Positions 18,555-27,241 of a DNA stretch of 64,000 nucleotides are shown in pieces; the stretch's first letter is position 1; every line of letters begins with the position of its first letter. Source of the stretch: an uncultured Clostridia bacterium (GTDB lineage: Bacteria; Bacillota; Clostridia; HGM11514); NCBI GenBank assembly GCA_934464705.1, contig CAKSKB010000013.1:14469-78468 (forward strand), given 5' to 3'. The position numbers and the translations under genes are program-made. The notes beneath the pieces were generated by a model that was not told the DNA's origin, made no database searches, and saw only the letters and a program-made list of their open reading frames with translations.

Positions 18555-18583
18555 TTGAATTAACAGAAAAATTGTGCTATACT
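18555..18583 (+). promoter_or_regulatory. Promoter of ilvE
   Basis: TTGAAT (18555-18560), a 17-nt spacer and TATACT (18578-18583), 38 nt before the start codon. Confidence 0.7.
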
Positions 18584-18620
18584 GTAATTATTAAACATAC
18601 TGCGAAAGGATGATGTAACA

Positions 18621-19646
18621 ATGGAAAAGAAAAATATCGATTGGGGCAGTCTCGGATTTGCTTATATGAAGACTGACAAAAGATATGTCTCCGACTATAA
18701 AGACGGCGCATGGGACGAAGGCCGCCTTATGGAGGATAATACAATTGTTTTGAACGAGTGTGCCTGCGTTTTGCAGTATGCCCAGACCTGCTTCGAAGGT
18801 CTTAAAGCATATACAACCGAAAAGGGCAATATAGTTGTTTTTCGCCCCGACTTAAACGGCGAAAGACTTGAAAATTCCGCAAAAAGGCTTGAAATGCCTG
18901 TTTTTCCGAAAGAAAGATTTGTTGATGCGGTGGTAAAAACCGTTGAAGCAAATGCGGCTTATGTTCCGCCTTACGGAAGCGGTGCAACTCTTTATTTAAG
19001 ACCGTATATGTTCGGTACAAATGCTGTTATCGGCGTTAAACCGGCAACGGAATTCCAGTTCAGGCTTTTCGGAACGCCTGTAGGTCCGTACTTCAAAGGC
19101 GGCGTTAAGCCCCTTACAATCAGAGTATGCGATTTTGACAGGGCTGCTCCGAACGGTACCGGTCATGTAAAGGCAGGGCTTAACTATGCAATGAGTCTTC
19201 ATGCCATCGTTGACGCACACAATCAGGGCTTTGACGAAAATATGTATCTTGACGCAAAAACCAGAACCTTCGTTGAAGAAACCGGCGGTGCTAACTTTAT
19301 ATTTGTAACCAAGGATAACAAGGTTGTAACGCCTAAGTCAAACAGTATTCTTCCTTCGATTACAAGGCGCTCGCTTATGTATGTTGCAAAGGAATATCTC
19401 GGTCTTGAAGCCGAAGAAAGAGAAATCAGGTTCGATGAGGTTAAGGACTTCGCCGAATGCGGACTTTGCGGAACAGCGGCTGTTATTTCTCCTGTCGGAA
19501 AAATCGTTGACCACGGCAAGGAAATATGCATGCCGAGCGGCATGACGGAAATGGGACCGATTACAAAGAAGCTTTACGATACTCTTACGGGTATTCAGAT
19601 GGGCAGAATTGAGGCTCCGGAAGGCTGGATTAAGGTTATTAAATAA
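18621..19646 (+). CDS. ilvE: Branched-chain amino acid aminotransferase
   Basis: 341-aa fold-type IV PLP enzyme interconverting Leu/Ile/Val and their keto acids. The PLP lysine lies in GHVKAGLNYAMSL (about residue 190), preceded by YLRPYMFG, and followed by EETGGANFIFV and GLCGTAAVISPVG; the length and N-terminal FAYMKTD fit the BCAT II group. It has its own promoter and terminator, so it is monocistronic. Confidence 0.95.
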   Translation: MEKKNIDWGSLGFAYMKTDKRYVSDYKDGAWDEGRLMEDNTIVLNECACVLQYAQTCFEGLKAYTTEKGNIVVFRPDLNGERLENSAKRLEMPVFPKERFVDAVVKTVEANAAYVPPYGSGATLYLRPYMFGTNAVIGVKPATEFQFRLFGTPVGPYFKGGVKPLTIRVCDFDRAAPNGTGHVKAGLNYAMSLHAIVDAHNQGFDENMYLDAKTRTFVEETGGANFIFVTKDNKVVTPKSNSILPSITRRSLMYVAKEYLGLEAEEREIRFDEVKDFAECGLCGTAAVISPVGKIVDHGKEICMPSGMTEMGPITKKLYDTLTGIQMGRIEAPEGWIKVIK

Positions 19647-19654
19647 AAAATCAG

Positions 19655-19696
19655 CGCAGGTTGTATGCCGATATGCGGCCTATAACCTGCGTATTT
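19655..19696 (+). terminator. Intrinsic terminator after ilvE
   Basis: An 11-bp stem (19655-19665 with 19681-19691, one wobble), a 15-nt loop and a trailing TATTTT. Confidence 0.8.
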
Positions 19697-19736
19697 TATC
19701 AGCTTGTTTTGTTTATACTAAACCGGGGTGATAAAC

Positions 19737-20693
19737 TTGAAAAAATGTGTAAAAGGTATGGTATTCGGCGCTGCTGCGGCTACGGCGGTACTTGGTTCTT
19801 ATGCTGCTGCAAGACTTATGGTAAAAGTCGCATTTGACAGAAAGCTGCCGGAGGTTACGAAATTTGCATCGGGGCGTATTTCCGGAGGAGGAAAAAATCC
19901 CGAGTTTGAAACTGTCCGCGACAATGCTGCCGAAGCGCTTGAAAACACGGTGCACGAAACGGTTCAAATTTTTGCACATGACGGCGTAAAGCTTGCCGGC
20001 AGGCTTTTTCCGTGCGAAAATGCAGAGAGGATTATAATCGCTTTTCACGGCTGGCGTTCTTCATGGAACCGTGATTTCGGAATGATTTCGGATTTCTGGC
20101 ATAAGGCTCACTGCAGCGTTCTTTATGTTGAGCAGAGAGGGCAGAACGGAAGCGGCGGAGAATATATGGGCTTCGGGCTTACCGAAAGGCTTGACTGCAG
20201 GGACTGGGTAAAATGGACGGCGCAGCGCTTCGGAAATGATATTCCGCTCTATCTTGCAGGCGTATCAATGGGTGCGGCGACTGTGCTTATGGCGTCCAAC
20301 CTTGATTTTTGCAGAAAAATTAACGGAATTATTGCCGACTGCGGTTTTACTTCTCCCAAGGCGATATGCAGTTATGTTTCAAACAACAATCTGCATATTC
20401 CGTATAAGCTTCACGGAGCCGCTATTGACTCTGTAAGCAAAAGGAAAATTCATATGAAACTGGGCGATTTTTCGGCGCCCGAGGCTCTTTCCGAAACGAG
20501 TATTCCGGTGCTATTTATCCACGGAACCGACGATAAGTTTGTTCCGGTGGAAATGTCATATGAAAATTACAAAGCATGTGCTTCCGAAAAGCGGCTTGTT
20601 ATAGTTCCGGGTGCGGATCATACGATGAGTTTTTATGTTGAGCCGGAAGTTTGCAAAAAGGCTATTTTGGATTTCTGGAAGGATTTTGATTAA
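19737..20693 (+). CDS. Membrane-anchored alpha/beta hydrolase
   Basis: 318 aa. An N-terminal hydrophobic anchor (about 8-28) is followed by an alpha/beta-hydrolase fold: HGWRSSWNRDFG (oxyanion region), nucleophile elbow GVSMGAATV, acid HGTDDKFVP and histidine GADHTMS. It resembles the YqkD-like esterases of Firmicutes; the substrate is unknown. The TTG at 19737 is preferred over the GTG at 19728 because GGGGTG sits 6 nt before the TTG. It is followed 3 bp later by the P-type ATPase. Confidence 0.85.
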   Translation: MKKCVKGMVFGAAAATAVLGSYAAARLMVKVAFDRKLPEVTKFASGRISGGGKNPEFETVRDNAAEALENTVHETVQIFAHDGVKLAGRLFPCENAERIIIAFHGWRSSWNRDFGMISDFWHKAHCSVLYVEQRGQNGSGGEYMGFGLTERLDCRDWVKWTAQRFGNDIPLYLAGVSMGAATVLMASNLDFCRKINGIIADCGFTSPKAICSYVSNNNLHIPYKLHGAAIDSVSKRKIHMKLGDFSAPEALSETSIPVLFIHGTDDKFVPVEMSYENYKACASEKRLVIVPGADHTMSFYVEPEVCKKAILDFWKDFD

Positions 20694-20696
20694 TTT

Positions 20697-23081
20697 ATGG
20701 CTGAAACGGCAGAGAATCATAGATATAACACCGCCCCCGCAGAGGGGCTTTCGGGCGCTGAGGTTAAGGAGCGTATAAAAAGCGGGCTTACAAACAAAAA
20801 GTCTTCCGACAATGAATATACAACCGCAGCAATTGTGCGCAAAAATGTCTTGACATATTTTAACTTTATATTTTTTGCTTTTGCGGCTGTTTTGATTATT
20901 GAAGGCTCATTTAATCAGCTTGCGTTTCTCGGTGTTATTTTTACAAACACGGTTATAGGGATAATTCAGGAAATCAGGTCAAGGCGCGCTCTCAATAAAC
21001 TTAATCTTATGACCGAGCATAAATCTAAGGTTATAAGAAGCGGCATAGCAATGGATATAAACAGCGATGACCTGGTTCTTGACGATATTGTTGAGCTTGA
21101 AAGCGGATGTCAGATTCCGGCGGACGCCACGATTTGTACGGGAGAGGTTTTTGTTAACGAATCACTCCTCACCGGCGAGGCGGACGAAATCAAAAAAGGC
21201 ATGGGCGATAAGCTTTTGTCCGGCAGTTTCGTGGTTTCGGGAAAGTGCCGCGCAAGGCTGGACGCTGTCGGAAAAGACTCCTTTGCCGCAAAGCTTATGA
21301 CAGACGCAAAGCGTGCGAAAAGACGGCAAAGACCCGGTATGATGAAATCGCTTAACATACTTATTATTGCAATCGGTGTTATAATAGTTCCGTTTTCTGC
21401 AATTATGTTTTGGAATCAGCATATGACGCTGGGGCTTTCGGTTAAGGAAAGCGTTGAAAATACGGTTGCATCGTCTATCGGGATGATTCCCGAGGGGCTT
21501 TATCTTCTGACAAGCATTGCGCTTGCGGCAAGCACGGTAAGGCTTGCAAGATCAAAAACTATTGTTCACGATATGAAATGCATAGAAAGTCTTGCAAGAG
21601 CCGATATTCTGTGCGTTGACAAAACAGGAACGATTACCGAGCCGGATATGAAGCTCCGTAAAATTTCGGTTTTGTCAAATGACGGATATACGGACGAAAA
21701 GCTTGCGGCATTTGTTTTCGGAATGGAAACAGAGAATATCACACTTTGCGCTGTTAAAGATTATTTTAATGAAAATAATCTTCAAATTCACGAAAGCGTT
21801 GTAAGGAAAAAGGAGTTTTCGTCTGTTTTTAAATACAGTGCTGCGCAGCTGTCGGACGGCAGGGTTTACCTTCTCGGTGCTCCTGAAATCCTTCTTGGTG
21901 ACGGGTATGATAAATACAAGCCGGAGACGGACGGGTACCTCAGCGCCGGCGAAAGGGTTCTGCTTTTTGCCGCAGCTGTAAGCGGCGGCGAAACTGCATT
22001 GGGTGACGGACGGTTTTCCGGACAAATTAAACCGCTTGCATTTTTGGTGCTTTCAAATCCGATAAGAGAAAATGCAAAAAAAACATTTGAGTATTTTGCC
22101 GCACAGGGCGTTGCGGTTAAGGTTATTTCGGGAGATAATCCGAAGGCTGTTGCCGCAGTTTCAAAAACGGCAGGTATTGAAAATGCGGAAAAATATATTG
22201 ATTTATCGCACCTTTCGGACGATGAAGCAGCTTCTCCCAAAATGCTTGACTATACGGTTTTCGGAAGGGTAAGCCCGTCGCAGAAACGCCTGCTTGTTAA
22301 AAATTTCAAGTCACACGGTCATACGGTTGCTATGACGGGGGACGGCGTAAATGATGTTCTTGCGCTGAAGGACGCCGATTGCAGTATTGCTATGGCAAGC
22401 GGCAGCGAGGCGGCGGCGAGTGTTGCGGATTTGGTGCTTGTCAATTCCGATTTTGCCAATATGCCGAAGGTTGTCGATGAAGGGCGCAGGGTAATCAATA
22501 ATATAGAAAGAGCGGCGTCGCTGTTTCTGGTTAAAAACATTTTTTCTTTTATTCTGACCGTTATCGCAATTCTGAGCGTTTCGGTTTACCCGTTAAAGCC
22601 GATTCAAATTTCGCTTGCGTCTGCGATGATGATTGGCATACCGTCGTTTTTTCTCGCACTTGAACCGAATCATAGTCTTGTAAAGGGCAGATTTTTAAGA
22701 AATGTACTTTATAATGCGCTTCCGGCCGGCATAACGGCGGCGGTTCTCGTAGAATTTGCAATGCTGATTGCAAATGAATTTAATATAGAATATTCAATGC
22801 TTTCAACCATTTCTTGCTTTGTGTATTCGTTTGCTGGGTATATGATGCTTCTTAAGGTGTGCAGACCGTTTAACCTTTGGCACGGAATCCTTTTTGCAAT
22901 GATGGGAATTTGCTATATTGCCTGTGTTGCGGCATTTCCGTGGTTTTTCGATATATCGGCTCTTAACACCGGCTGCATACTTATTGCGGTTTTGCTGATA
23001 TTTCCGATTTACCCGATGCAAAGAGGTATAGAAATGCTGTTTGATTTATCAAGAAAAATATTTACCAAGGAGAATAAATAA
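20697..23081 (+). CDS. P-type cation-transporting ATPase (CtpE/CaxP-like)
   Basis: 794-aa P2-type ATPase. The actuator TGE is in LLTGEADE (about 160), the M4 ion-site motif is PEGLYLLT (about 265), and the phosphorylation site is CVDKTGTITEP (Asp about 305). The hinge is AMTGDGVNDVLALKDAD. The C-terminal region has about six membrane segments. The PEGL signature and overall shape match CtpE/CaxP, which export calcium, so calcium efflux is a reasonable guess. It is coupled to the flanking genes: 3 bp after the hydrolase, and its stop overlaps the alarmone synthetase start. Confidence 0.88.
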   Translation: MAETAENHRYNTAPAEGLSGAEVKERIKSGLTNKKSSDNEYTTAAIVRKNVLTYFNFIFFAFAAVLIIEGSFNQLAFLGVIFTNTVIGIIQEIRSRRALNKLNLMTEHKSKVIRSGIAMDINSDDLVLDDIVELESGCQIPADATICTGEVFVNESLLTGEADEIKKGMGDKLLSGSFVVSGKCRARLDAVGKDSFAAKLMTDAKRAKRRQRPGMMKSLNILIIAIGVIIVPFSAIMFWNQHMTLGLSVKESVENTVASSIGMIPEGLYLLTSIALAASTVRLARSKTIVHDMKCIESLARADILCVDKTGTITEPDMKLRKISVLSNDGYTDEKLAAFVFGMETENITLCAVKDYFNENNLQIHESVVRKKEFSSVFKYSAAQLSDGRVYLLGAPEILLGDGYDKYKPETDGYLSAGERVLLFAAAVSGGETALGDGRFSGQIKPLAFLVLSNPIRENAKKTFEYFAAQGVAVKVISGDNPKAVAAVSKTAGIENAEKYIDLSHLSDDEAASPKMLDYTVFGRVSPSQKRLLVKNFKSHGHTVAMTGDGVNDVLALKDADCSIAMASGSEAAASVADLVLVNSDFANMPKVVDEGRRVINNIERAASLFLVKNIFSFILTVIAILSVSVYPLKPIQISLASAMMIGIPSFFLALEPNHSLVKGRFLRNVLYNALPAGITAAVLVEFAMLIANEFNIEYSMLSTISCFVYSFAGYMMLLKVCRPFNLWHGILFAMMGICYIACVAAFPWFFDISALNTGCILIAVLLIFPIYPMQRGIEMLFDLSRKIFTKENK

Positions 23082-23785
23082 TGGAATTTCCGCTTTTTTA
23101 CGATGAAAAACATCTTTCCAAGCTGCTTGTTTCCACTCTTTCGGAAAAAAATGTGCAGCAATGGATTCAGACATATGCAAACCCATATAAGCAGCTTATG
23201 GCTTATTATCAGTGCGCTATCATGGAGGTTGAAACCAAGTTCAATGTTATGAACGAGGAAATGTCGCTTATGTATGACAGAAACCCGATTGAAACAATTA
23301 AAAGCCGCCTGAAATCTCCCGAAAGCATCATCGATAAAGTTAACAGAAAGAATATTCCTTTTACTGTTGAGGATATTGAAAAAAATCTTAACGATATTGC
23401 CGGGGTAAGGGTAATTTGCTCCTTTCAGTCAGATATTTATATGCTTGCGGAGGCGCTTCTGAAGCAGGACGATATTACGCTTATTGAAAAGAAAGATTAC
23501 ATACAGTCGCCTAAACCCAACGGTTACAGAAGCCTTCACCTTATAATCGAAACTCCGATTTTTCTGCATGATAAGAAGAAAATGATGAAGGTTGAGGTTC
23601 AGCTCAGAACCATTTCTATGGACTGGTGGGCAAGCCTTGAGCATAAAATCTGCTACAAAAAGGACCTTGACTGCTATGACCTTATAAGAAAAGAACTTCG
23701 CGAGTGCTCGGATATTGCATCGTGTCTTGACGAACGTATGGAGGGCATTCAGCGATATGCCGATAAGGGCAGCGAAATGGCATAG
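23081..23785 (+). CDS. Small alarmone synthetase (RelA/SpoT-domain protein)
   Basis: 234-aa GTP pyrophosphokinase without a hydrolase or ACT/TGS domain, like the Firmicute SasB (RelQ/YjbM) proteins that make (p)ppGpp in response to transcriptional or cell-wall cues. Synthetase motifs are DIAGVRVICSF, the loop SPKPNGYRSLHLI, and the catalytic VEVQLRTISMDWWASLEH. It shares one base with the ATPase stop. A strong terminator follows. Confidence 0.9.
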   Translation: MEFPLFYDEKHLSKLLVSTLSEKNVQQWIQTYANPYKQLMAYYQCAIMEVETKFNVMNEEMSLMYDRNPIETIKSRLKSPESIIDKVNRKNIPFTVEDIEKNLNDIAGVRVICSFQSDIYMLAEALLKQDDITLIEKKDYIQSPKPNGYRSLHLIIETPIFLHDKKKMMKVEVQLRTISMDWWASLEHKICYKKDLDCYDLIRKELRECSDIASCLDERMEGIQRYADKGSEMA

Positions 23786-23790
23786 AATTA

Positions 23791-23835
23791 AAAAATGTCA
23801 ACCGAATATATAGTTTTGGTTGACATTTTTCTTTT
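23791..23835 (+). terminator. Intrinsic terminator after the alarmone synthetase
   Basis: A perfect 13-bp stem (23791-23803 with 23818-23830), a 14-nt loop and a long T tract. The 3' arm also contains the -35 box of the next promoter. Confidence 0.88.
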
Positions 23836-23848
23836 TTTATGTTAAAAT
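23820..23848 (+). promoter_or_regulatory. Promoter of birA-bioY, built into the upstream terminator
   Basis: TTGACA (23820-23825), 17-nt spacer, TAAAAT (23843-23848). The -35 hexamer is part of the terminator's 3' stem arm. No classical BirA operator palindrome is evident around it. Confidence 0.75.
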
Positions 23849-23864
23849 AATTTAGGTGATGCTT

Positions 23865-24794
23865 ATGACGGTTAAAGAAAATATTCTTAGGATTCTGATG
23901 AATTCAAAGGGAGCAGTATCGGGAGAAGCTTTGGCGAAAGAGTGCGGAGTTTCGAGAAATGCCGTGTGGAAAGCGATTAATTCGCTTAAGGACGATGGGT
24001 ACGGGATATCCGGTGTAAATAAAATCGGTTACAGTTTTGCCGGTGGCGATGTTCTGTCGGCGGCGGAGCTTAAATGCCTTCTCGGTGACAGAATGATTGA
24101 GGTTTATGATTCTATCGGTTCAACCAACACAAGGGCTAAAGAGCTGGCGGCTCTCGGTGCGCCGGACGGAAGTTTGGTTGCGGCAAGCGGGCAAACACAG
24201 GGACGGGGGAGGTTTAACCGTCCGTTTGTGAGCAAAAACGGCACCGGATTATATATGAGTCTTATTTTAAGACCTGATATTCCGATGTCCGAATGCATGA
24301 AACTGACCGCATATGCTGCGGTTGCGGCTTCGGACGCACTTGAAAGCTTTGGTGTAGATGATGTTAAAATCAAGTGGGTAAACGACCTTTATCTGAACGG
24401 CAAAAAAATATGCGGTATTCTGACAGAAGGCTCTGCGGATTTTGAAAGCGGCGGTCTTGAATATGCGGTTGTCGGGATTGGCATAAATTTGGGTGAAATT
24501 GAGTTTTCTGACGAACTTAAGGATAAAGCGACATCTGTTTATAATGAAACGGGAATTAAAATTCCGAGGTGTGCCCTGGCGGCGGAAATCATAAAACGAA
24601 TTGAAAATGCCAAACCTGATTACATGGAAAAATACCGAGGCAGGTCGTGTGTAATCGGTAAACATGTAAAGGTCAGCAACGGTATCGACAGCTTTGAAGG
24701 GCTGATAACAGATATTGATAAAAACGGTTTTCTGATTGTTGAAAGGAACGGCGCTGAAGTCAGCGTGAACGCAGGGGAGGTTATTATGAAATGA
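23865..24794 (+). CDS. birA: Bifunctional biotin-protein ligase / biotin operon repressor
   Basis: 309 aa. The N-terminal winged-helix HTH (about 1-60, SGEALAKECGVSRNAVWKAI) precedes the BPL catalytic domain: SIGSTNTRAKEL, the biotinyl-AMP loop GQTQGRGRFNRPF, KWVNDLYLNGKKICGILTE and a C-terminal SH3-like domain. It attaches biotin to carboxylases and can repress biotin genes. The ATG at 23865 is 6 nt after AGGTG; earlier GTG/ATG codons overlap that site. It overlaps bioY by 4 bp. Confidence 0.94.
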   Translation: MTVKENILRILMNSKGAVSGEALAKECGVSRNAVWKAINSLKDDGYGISGVNKIGYSFAGGDVLSAAELKCLLGDRMIEVYDSIGSTNTRAKELAALGAPDGSLVAASGQTQGRGRFNRPFVSKNGTGLYMSLILRPDIPMSECMKLTAYAAVAASDALESFGVDDVKIKWVNDLYLNGKKICGILTEGSADFESGGLEYAVVGIGINLGEIEFSDELKDKATSVYNETGIKIPRCALAAEIIKRIENAKPDYMEKYRGRSCVIGKHVKVSNGIDSFEGLITDIDKNGFLIVERNGAEVSVNAGEVIMK

Positions 24795-25315
24795 AATTAA
24801 ATGTGAAAAACATGACAAGAATTGCAGTGATAAGTGCGGTTTTGTGTGTTATATCACCGTTTACGATCCCGATTGGTCCGATACCGCTTTCGCTTGCGAC
24901 CCTTGGAGTATACATAGCTTCGGCAATTCTTGAACCGATTTCGGCAACTGTATCTGTCGGTATTTATATTCTTCTGGGGGCGTTCGGGCTTCCGGTATTT
25001 TCGGGCGTAAGAGGCGGTTTTTCGGTTATTGCAGGGCCTACGGGCGGATACATAATAGGGTATATTATTTGCGCAGCGGCAGCTTCATATCTTTTGCACA
25101 AATTTCCCAAAAAAGCGCTTGCGCCGATTTGGTATGTTATTTCAACCGCTGTATTGTATCTTTTCGGTACACTTTGGTATATGGCGGTGACGGAAACCCA
25201 TTTTTCGGCAGCGGTTTCCGTCTGTGTCGTTCCATTTCTCGCAGGCGATGCAATAAAAATTGCTGCGGCAATGCTGTTCTCAAGCAAGCTCAGCCGCATC
25301 GCACAACGGCTTTAA
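24791..25315 (+). CDS. bioY: Biotin transporter BioY
   Basis: 174-aa ECF-type S component with about six membrane segments. The family signature GARGGFSVIAGPTGGYIIGY-like stretch is centred near residue 85, preceded by IPISLATLGVY-like residues near 35. It imports biotin with or without the general ECF module. Start ATGA overlaps the birA stop, coupling uptake to BirA. Its 3' end overlaps the convergent C1 peptidase gene by 36 bp. Confidence 0.93.
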   Translation: MKLNVKNMTRIAVISAVLCVISPFTIPIGPIPLSLATLGVYIASAILEPISATVSVGIYILLGAFGLPVFSGVRGGFSVIAGPTGGYIIGYIICAAAASYLLHKFPKKALAPIWYVISTAVLYLFGTLWYMAVTETHFSAAVSVCVVPFLAGDAIKIAAAMLFSSKLSRIAQRL

Positions 25316-26845
25316 ATTATTCAGGCTATCCCATAAAAAGGCCTTATATACCGTATTTTCCGTGCGTTTCCACTCAATCGGAAGAGCTATTGTTTTTTCG
25401 TTGGCAGCATCAAAATCAATCGTTTCGATATGAATATCTTTTAAAATGCCGCTCTCGCAGCGCAGCAACACAAGCTGTCTTACACCGCTGCCGGCAGCGG
25501 CTTTTACTTGATAATCACTTATAAATTCCACATAGTTTTCAATCTTGTTCTTGATTTTTGTAAATGCTTTTATACGCGGAACTGCGTCAAGCGGCATCCA
25601 AGCTCCTCTGTTTGCATATGATTTGCCCGAAGCTTCGTTAAGCGTTATGTATCCGTTTTGAACTTTGGCAACTACAGCAAAGTTGGTGCCGTTTTCAATT
25701 TTCACGGGCGTGTCAAGCTCTATACAATTGAAGCCTCCGTATTCCAAATTAACAGTCTTTGATGCCGCAGGTGCGGCATTTTCGGGATTGAAGTCACCCT
25801 TGGGGACATCTGTATATATTTCAACGGTGCAAACAGTGTTTTCGCCCGAAATTCCAACGCTGACGGCTTTAATTTCCTCGGGTTTTTCTGCCGTTCCCTT
25901 TTTAGCCTTAAAAATATTGGCTGCATTTGTGATTTTTATCAGACTTCCTATTCCAAAATCCTCAGCCTTTTCGTCATAAAAATAATTATAGTCATACTTG
26001 TCGTCAGGTGCATAGTCAAAAGCATAAATCTGTTCACAGGTGACTTCGTAGGAGATATAAAAATACTGCAACGAATTATAGCTGTTTTTAACCAGCCAGC
26101 CTCCGTTTAGCTTTGCGCCGCCGGGGATAAAGGTTTCTGCGGGGAGAGTATCGTCCCAACCGATAACCGTACATGCGTGCGGCTGTCCGCTTTTGTCATT
26201 ATTCGGGTTATATCGTTCGGTTTCCCTTGCGTTGTTATACGAAAATGTTACAGCACCGTATTTTACAATGGCGCGTTTCATCTTTTCTCTTGCTTCTGCG
26301 CTTTCGGCAAGCTTGCTGCCGTTTATCGCAACGGCGCTTTCAAGCTTGTATGCAGCATTCTCCCAACCGTTTACGTCATGCGGCAAGTCCTTGCCGACAG
26401 GTCCGCACCAGGTCGACAGCAGCCCTGCGGCATATTTGGTTCCGCTGCCGGCATATGCCCATTCGTCGGCTTGCGCAGTTATTTCTCCTTTGGTATTGCC
26501 AAGAGGGTCAGAGCCTCGGTTGTGTCTCGCATAACCAATCTGCTGCGGCGATAAAAATACGCTTTTGGCCGTCGCTGTTGGATCAATACCTTTTCTGAGT
26601 ATGGATGTTTCGGAGGCGCTTGCCGTTGAATAAGCCCAGCACAGCGAGGTGTTTCCTTGATCTTTCACCGGCGTTACAATACCGTATTCGCGGCTGTCGA
26701 ACCTTGGCTGTGCCGCAAGTGTTTCAATATCGGCATTTCGTAAGTCGTCAGGCGTTTTTGCGTTGTCTGCATATGCGGTAGTCTGTACAAAGAGCATTGA
26801 TATCAACAAAGCACCCGAAAATATACGTATAAAATTAGCTTTCAT
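25280..26845 (-). CDS. Secreted papain-family (C1) cysteine peptidase with lectin-like C-terminal domain
   Basis: 521 aa. A signal peptide (about 1-27, ending TAYA/DN) leads to a short propeptide-like RFDSREYGIVTPVKDQG stretch and the C1 catalytic domain: Cys in NTSLCWAYSTA, His in PHACTVIGWDD, Asn in LVKNSYN. After about residue 340 comes a beta-rich 'lectin-like C1' domain found in clostridial surface peptidases. Probably extracellular. The ATG at 26845 has AAGGATAT; the open upstream extension lies in the DUF1653 gene. The start overlaps that gene by 11 bp. Confidence 0.88.
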   Translation of the reverse strand: MKANFIRIFSGALLISMLFVQTTAYADNAKTPDDLRNADIETLAAQPRFDSREYGIVTPVKDQGNTSLCWAYSTASASETSILRKGIDPTATAKSVFLSPQQIGYARHNRGSDPLGNTKGEITAQADEWAYAGSGTKYAAGLLSTWCGPVGKDLPHDVNGWENAAYKLESAVAINGSKLAESAEAREKMKRAIVKYGAVTFSYNNARETERYNPNNDKSGQPHACTVIGWDDTLPAETFIPGGAKLNGGWLVKNSYNSLQYFYISYEVTCEQIYAFDYAPDDKYDYNYFYDEKAEDFGIGSLIKITNAANIFKAKKGTAEKPEEIKAVSVGISGENTVCTVEIYTDVPKGDFNPENAAPAASKTVNLEYGGFNCIELDTPVKIENGTNFAVVAKVQNGYITLNEASGKSYANRGAWMPLDAVPRIKAFTKIKNKIENYVEFISDYQVKAAAGSGVRQLVLLRCESGILKDIHIETIDFDAANEKTIALPIEWKRTENTVYKAFLWDSLNNLKPLCDAAELA

Positions 26846-27119
26846 CAGACGATATCCTTTCCGTGTAGTTTGTTTTATCTGAATTTGTTTCCGTTTCATA
26901 AAGCTCAAATCTGTATTTTTGTTCGGCATCAGGATACTTCTCATGGTCAACCTCTTCTAAAAACATATCAATGGGTCGTATCCATAACCTTCTATCGCCA
27001 TACATTTGTCTGTACACCACATAGGTTTCACCGGTTTCCGAATGCTTTGCAACATCCTCCGCTCGATATAAATTACCTTTAAAATGCCTGTAAACGGCGC
27101 CGATTTCCAATTTTCTCAT
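26835..27119 (-). CDS. DUF1653 protein
   Basis: 94-aa protein with the DUF1653 pattern: GAVYRHFKGNLYRAEDVAKHSETGE-like opening, VVYRQMYGDRRLWIRP, and EVDHEKYP. This is a small beta-barrel-like domain of unknown function. The ATG at 27119 follows GATGAGGTG. It overlaps the C1 peptidase start by 11 bp and is probably cotranscribed with it. Confidence 0.85.
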   Translation of the reverse strand: MRKLEIGAVYRHFKGNLYRAEDVAKHSETGETYVVYRQMYGDRRLWIRPIDMFLEEVDHEKYPDAEQKYRFELYETETNSDKTNYTERISSDES

Positions 27120-27241
27120 AATAATTTCACCTCATCTGTACAGATTTCATTGCTTCAAGAGCACTCCGCTGATTAAATCATTCATCATATCTGCAACAAT
27201 TAAATATTTTATGGTTCATTCTGTGGGGTTGGGAAATAATT

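Noticed and set aside
26173..26598. Plus-strand open frames opposite the C1 peptidase
   Set aside because: The peptidase has signal peptide, Cys, His and Asn motifs on the minus strand; the opposite frames are composition artefacts.
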